Below are positions 7,428 through 8,534 of a stretch of DNA of 8,534 nucleotides, piece after piece (position 1 is the stretch's first letter; every line of letters begins with the position of its first letter). This stretch comes from an uncultured Flavobacterium sp. GTDB taxonomy: Bacteria > Bacteroidota > Bacteroidia > Flavobacteriales > Flavobacteriaceae. Location of the stretch: contig NZ_CAMLIX010000209.1 in NCBI RefSeq assembly GCF_946479975.1, positions 1 to 8,534 of the forward strand, in the 5' to 3' direction. Both the position numbers and the translations under genes were made by a program. The notes under the pieces were generated by a model. The model did not search any database. It saw only the letters and a list, made by a program, of their open reading frames with translations, and was not told the origin of the DNA.

Positions 7428-7455
7428 AAAAAAAGCCAGACTTTAAAATCTGGCT
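7428..7455 (-). terminator. Rho-independent terminator after the small secreted protein gene
   Basis: A 7-bp stem, AGCCAGA (7434-7440) with TCTGGCT (7449-7455), has an 8-base loop. On the - strand it leads into seven T residues (7434 to 7428). It sits 19 bases past the stop of the small secreted protein gene. Its left arm and A tract (A7-GCCAGAC) are identical to those of the atpC terminator at 7861-7894. Confidence 0.78.
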
Positions 7456-7474
7456 CTTCATATATTTATTTTTT

Positions 7475-7744
7475 TTAATTAATTGTGTAAGTTACCGTAT
7501 TACTGGTTGTGCTATTAATAGAATATTGTGTTGTAGCAGGGTAGCCTCGTTTTGCAATATCGCGTTCAATAGCAGTAAGTGGCGATTCACAACAAACACC
7601 CAACCAAGGCGCAGTAAATGTTGGACCAACTGTGACACTTGCAGCTTCTATTGAAGCTTTAGTAACATTCCCAGAACTTGTAGTTAGAGACATTGTCCCA
7701 AAACCTAACGTAATTAGCAGCATTCCTAAAAAAACTTTTTTCAT
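7475..7744 (-). CDS. Small secreted protein of unknown function
   Basis: The product has 89 residues. It begins with a clear signal peptide (MKKVFLGMLLITLGFGTMSL), probably cleaved around residues 20-25, leaving about 65 residues. The mature part contains a vicinal cysteine pair at 51-52 (WLGVCCESPL), a charged stretch IERDIAKRGYP (59-69), and a Ser/Thr/Asn-rich end (STTSNTVTYTIN). I do not recognise a family. The start is decided by the promoter: a longer frame beginning with GTG at 7772-7774 would start on the last base of the -7 box, before transcription begins, whereas ATG 7742-7744 lies about 25 bases downstream and is preceded by an A-rich stretch. It has its own promoter and terminator, so it is expressed alone. 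The product lacks a lipobox and is probably periplasmic or released. Confidence 0.75.
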   Translation of the reverse strand: MKKVFLGMLLITLGFGTMSLTTSSGNVTKASIEAASVTVGPTFTAPWLGVCCESPLTAIERDIAKRGYPATTQYSINSTTSNTVTYTIN

Positions 7745-7773
7745 AATATTTTTTTTAAATGTTAATACATACA

Positions 7774-7807
7774 CAAACGTAATACATATACAGTAAAATA
7801 GTACAAA
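7774..7807 (-). promoter_or_regulatory. Bacteroidota-type promoter of the small secreted protein gene
   Basis: Read on the - strand, TTTG at 7807-7804 is followed 22 bases later by TACGTTTG (7781-7774). This matches the Bacteroidota primary sigma consensus (-33 TTG and -7 TAnnTTTG) exactly in the -7 box, with acceptable spacing. Transcription would begin near 7767-7770, giving a leader of about 25 bases before ATG 7744. It is the only consensus-perfect promoter I found in the window. Confidence 0.7.
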
Positions 7808-7860
7808 TTTTTTATTGCCTTTTAAGCTATTTTGTTAATTTTCTGATAAATAAGTCATGC

Positions 7861-7894
7861 AAAAAAAAAGCCAGACAAAATTGTCTGGCTTTTT
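7861..7894 (-). terminator. Strong terminator of the atpD-atpC transcript
   Basis: GCCAGACA (7870-7877) pairs perfectly with TGTCTGGC (7882-7889) around a 4-base loop, with flanking A5/T5 extending the stem to 13 bp. On the - strand nine T residues follow (7869 to 7861). It lies 18 bases past the atpC stop. The symmetric A and T tracts mean it could also work in the + direction, although no + strand gene reaches it. Confidence 0.88.
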
Positions 7895-7912
7895 ACTTAT
7901 TCTAAAATTGTT

Positions 7913-8194
7913 TTAGTCAACTAATACAATTATTTTATTGTCTTTCATCTCGATTGTTCCTGAGTTGATCTCTAAAGTATAAGTTTGATCATTAACTCTG
8001 GTAAATTTATCTGCTGCCTCTTTAGAAAAATTGAAGCTTGGAGCTGCAACTTTAATTGTTCCTTTTTCTAAAATAGAAACAATTGGCGCGTGATGATTTA
8101 AAATCTGAAAGCTTCCATCAACTCCTGGCAAAGTAACCGAAGTAACTTCTCCTGAGAATAATTTTGCTTCTGGTGATACTATTTCTAAAATCAT
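7913..8194 (-). CDS. atpC: F-type ATP synthase subunit epsilon (short form)
   Basis: This 93-residue subunit of the F1 central stalk joins gamma and the c-ring. The N-terminal beta-sandwich motifs are present: MILEIVSPEAKLFSGEV (1-17) and LPGVDGSFQILNHHAPIVS (22-40), followed by LEKGTIKV (42-49) and a final strand NKIIVLVD (86-93). It stops there, whereas the E. coli protein has about 139 residues including a C-terminal two-helix domain that can inhibit ATP hydrolysis. The short form is, to my knowledge, usual in Bacteroidota, and the intact terminator just downstream argues against a truncating mutation. The ATG is preceded by an A run. It follows atpD by 71 bases on the same strand, so the two are probably co-transcribed. 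Confidence 0.95.
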   Translation of the reverse strand: MILEIVSPEAKLFSGEVTSVTLPGVDGSFQILNHHAPIVSILEKGTIKVAAPSFNFSKEAADKFTRVNDQTYTLEINSGTIEMKDNKIIVLVD

Positions 8195-8202
8195 TTTTTT
8201 TT

Positions 8203-8264
8203 AGTTTACAGTCTCAGTTTACAGTCTCAGTACTGCATACTGCGACAGAATACTGAAAACTAGA
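8203..8264. repeat. CAGT/ACTG periodic repeat between atpD and atpC
   Basis: Two adjacent exact copies of AGTTTACAGTCTC (8203-8215, 8216-8228) are followed by a related stretch of reversed sense. On the + strand CAGT occurs at 8209, 8215, 8222 and 8228, and then, after the palindrome CAGTACTG (8228-8235), ACTG occurs at 8232, 8239 and 8252, with variants ACAG at 8245 and ACTA at 8259. Steps are always 6 or 7 bases. The halves form an imperfect inverted repeat that could fold in the intercistronic RNA. Function is unknown. Confidence 0.7.
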
Positions 8265-8265
8265 T

Positions 8266-8534
<269 letters not shown>

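Noticed and set aside
7745..7774. Extended N-terminus of the small secreted protein from GTG 7772-7774
   Set aside because: The GTG overlaps the last base of the -7 box TACGTTTG and would not be transcribed; it would also add ten residues before a proper signal peptide.

Overview
The window looks like chromosomal DNA of a Flavobacterium-type bacterium (Bacteroidota). Four observations support this: the DNA is AT-rich; two adjacent secreted proteins end in the type C sorting signal of the type IX secretion system (T9SS); one gene has a clear Bacteroidota promoter (TTG, 22 bases, TACGTTTG); and start codons are preceded by A-rich stretches rather than strong Shine-Dalgarno sites. I see no mobile element, CRISPR array, tRNA or rRNA. 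No gap between genes exceeds 300 bases.

The left third (1-3353) is on the + strand. It holds the last codons of one T9SS-secreted protein, a terminator, and then a complete 1027-residue modular T9SS substrate whose C-terminal end closely resembles that of its truncated neighbour. A bidirectional terminator separates it from everything to the right, which lies on the - strand.

Read in the direction of transcription (right to left), the - strand carries five units. (1) The end of atpD and then atpC, the catalytic beta and the short epsilon subunits of F-type ATP synthase, separated by a curious CAGT/ACTG periodic repeat and closed by a strong terminator. (2) A single small secreted protein of unknown function with its own consensus promoter and its own terminator. 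(3) A single NAD(P)-binding Rossmann-fold protein with overlapping inverted repeats in its upstream region. (4) A BioF-like 8-amino-7-oxononanoate synthase (biotin synthesis) in which the aspartate expected to contact the PLP ring nitrogen reads as asparagine. (5) A tight three-gene unit: a secreted TraB/GumN-family protein, an ECF sigma factor that probably starts at TTG, and a four-helix membrane protein overlapping the sigma gene by 11 bases. The last is a plausible signal-transduction cassette in which the membrane protein could restrain the sigma factor.

Most of the window is ordinary. The points most worth checking are the Asp-to-Asn change in BioF, the ACTG repeat inside the ATP synthase operon, the unknown small secreted protein and the sigma-factor cassette. 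I do not see convincing evidence of a wholly new system.
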